The notes below the pieces were generated by a model. That model searched no databases, was not told where the DNA came from, and saw only the letters and a program-made list of their open reading frames with translations. DNA of 40,516 nt, taken from the NCBI GenBank assembly GCA_046537875.1, contig JBKHJZ010000010.1, forward strand, positions 1 to 40,516, read 5' to 3'. Position numbers and translations under genes: made by a program. This DNA comes from JBKHJZ01 sp046537875 (lineage in GTDB: Bacteria; Actinomycetota; Acidimicrobiia; Acidimicrobiales; VFJN01). Each line of letters starts with the position of its first letter. Position 1 is the first letter of the stretch. This document shows positions 40,081-40,516 of this stretch, one piece after another.

Positions 40081-40516
40081 TCAGCCCACCCGGCGGTGCA
40101 TGCGGCCGTCGAGGTGCACCGAGCGGGCCGGCTCCCCGGGGGGACCGGTGAACACCACGAGCTCGCCGACGCCGGTCACGGGGTTCCGCCCGGTCCACAG
40201 CCCGCCCCGGGCGTCGACGGGGGCCAGCTCGATCGTGACCGGCACCGCGCCGAGCCGCGCCAGGACCCCGGACGGCTCGGTGGTCAGCCGCACGCCGCCG
40301 TCGCCGCCGGTGACCTCGACCCGCTGGTGCAACCGGTCGTAGGTGCCGGCGACCCGTGCCGGCCCGGATGCGCCGGGGGGCTCCGTGCCCGCAGCGCGCG
40401 CCGCCCCCGGCGCCCGGTCGGTCGCGGTCTGTCCGGCGCCCGGGTGGGGAGGAACCGCCATCTCGGCGACGTCGCCCACGATCCGGGGGAGCAGGTCGCG
40501 GGCGAGCAGCGCACCG
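40081..40516 (-). CDS. 3' part of a gene running off the right edge (serine hydrolase C-terminal domain?)
   Basis: The frame is open from the right edge to the stop at 40081, about 144 codons. The visible part has a linker rich in Ala, Pro and Gly and then a beta-rich domain: VAGTYDRLHQRVEVT, GGVRLTTEPSG, PVDARGGLWTGRNP and ELVVFTGPPGEP. The G-x-Y...V...G..L pattern resembles the C-terminal domain of beta-lactamase-like serine hydrolases, but the catalytic part is outside the window. A GTG at 40479 is possible but not needed. Confidence 0.6.
   Translation of the reverse strand, partial: GALLARDLLPRIVGDVAEMAVPPHPGAGQTATDRAPGAARAAGTEPPGASGPARVAGTYDRLHQRVEVTGGDGGVRLTTEPSGVLARLGAVPVTIELAPVDARGGLWTGRNPVTGVGELVVFTGPPGEPARSVHLDGRMHRRVG

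Overview
The window is very GC-rich and densely coded on both strands. Start codons are often GTG, and many genes overlap by four bases (GTGA or ATGA). Gene content is actinobacterial: SufC-SufS-SufU iron-sulfur assembly, a homodimeric pyruvate dehydrogenase E1, a heterodimeric ABC exporter, an acyl-CoA dehydrogenase and an HSD10-like dehydrogenase. Together with a recurring TAnnnT box 6-9 bases upstream of start codons (leaderless promoters), this suggests a high-GC actinobacterium, perhaps Acidimicrobiia. The class assignment is inference, not proof.

Left part (1-7.8 kb): a minus-strand sufC-sufS-sufU operon followed by a pterin-4a-carbinolamine dehydratase, with a stem-loop between them. 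sufC is divergent from a glycogen-debranching-type glucosidase. Then come two toxin-antitoxin modules (Doc/ribbon-helix-helix and MazF/MazE-like), each with a palindrome over its promoter, and a metallo-beta-lactamase-fold hydrolase coupled to an unknown protein.

7.9-13.3 kb is the most interesting locus. Six tightly packed plus-strand genes encode a NarI-like cytochrome b with an added four-cysteine domain, a cytoplasmic Mo-bisMGD oxidoreductase with a Cys molybdenum ligand, a four-cluster ferredoxin subunit, a membrane-anchored high-potential Rieske protein, a two-helix membrane protein and an HPP-family protein. HPP proteins of chloroplasts and cyanobacteria are nitrite transporters, so a nitrate/nitrite-linked redox complex of unusual composition is the leading hypothesis.

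13.6-25.6 kb: a PIN/Phd toxin-antitoxin pair, an acyl-CoA dehydrogenase, a heterodimeric ABC exporter whose degenerate ATP site can be read from the motifs, an array of hairpins in the 3' end of one ABC gene, a serine-less alpha/beta hydrolase, a small secreted protein, an HhH-GPD protein, aceE and RNase HI.

25.6-33.5 kb: hydantoinase/oxoprolinase subunits A and B, split by an antisense coiled-coil membrane protein made of 18-residue repeats; a BrkB/YihY membrane protein; a gene-poor stretch with a 58-residue membrane protein; a fourth toxin-antitoxin pair (AbrB/PIN); and a lipoprotein with two cupredoxin-like domains.

33.5-40.5 kb: a PDZ-containing NarL-type sensor kinase and its response regulator, a DUF72 protein, an HSD10-like dehydrogenase behind a TetR-type palindrome, a HAD-IB phosphatase and TIGR01777 epimerase pair, and the 3' end of a gene that runs off the right edge.
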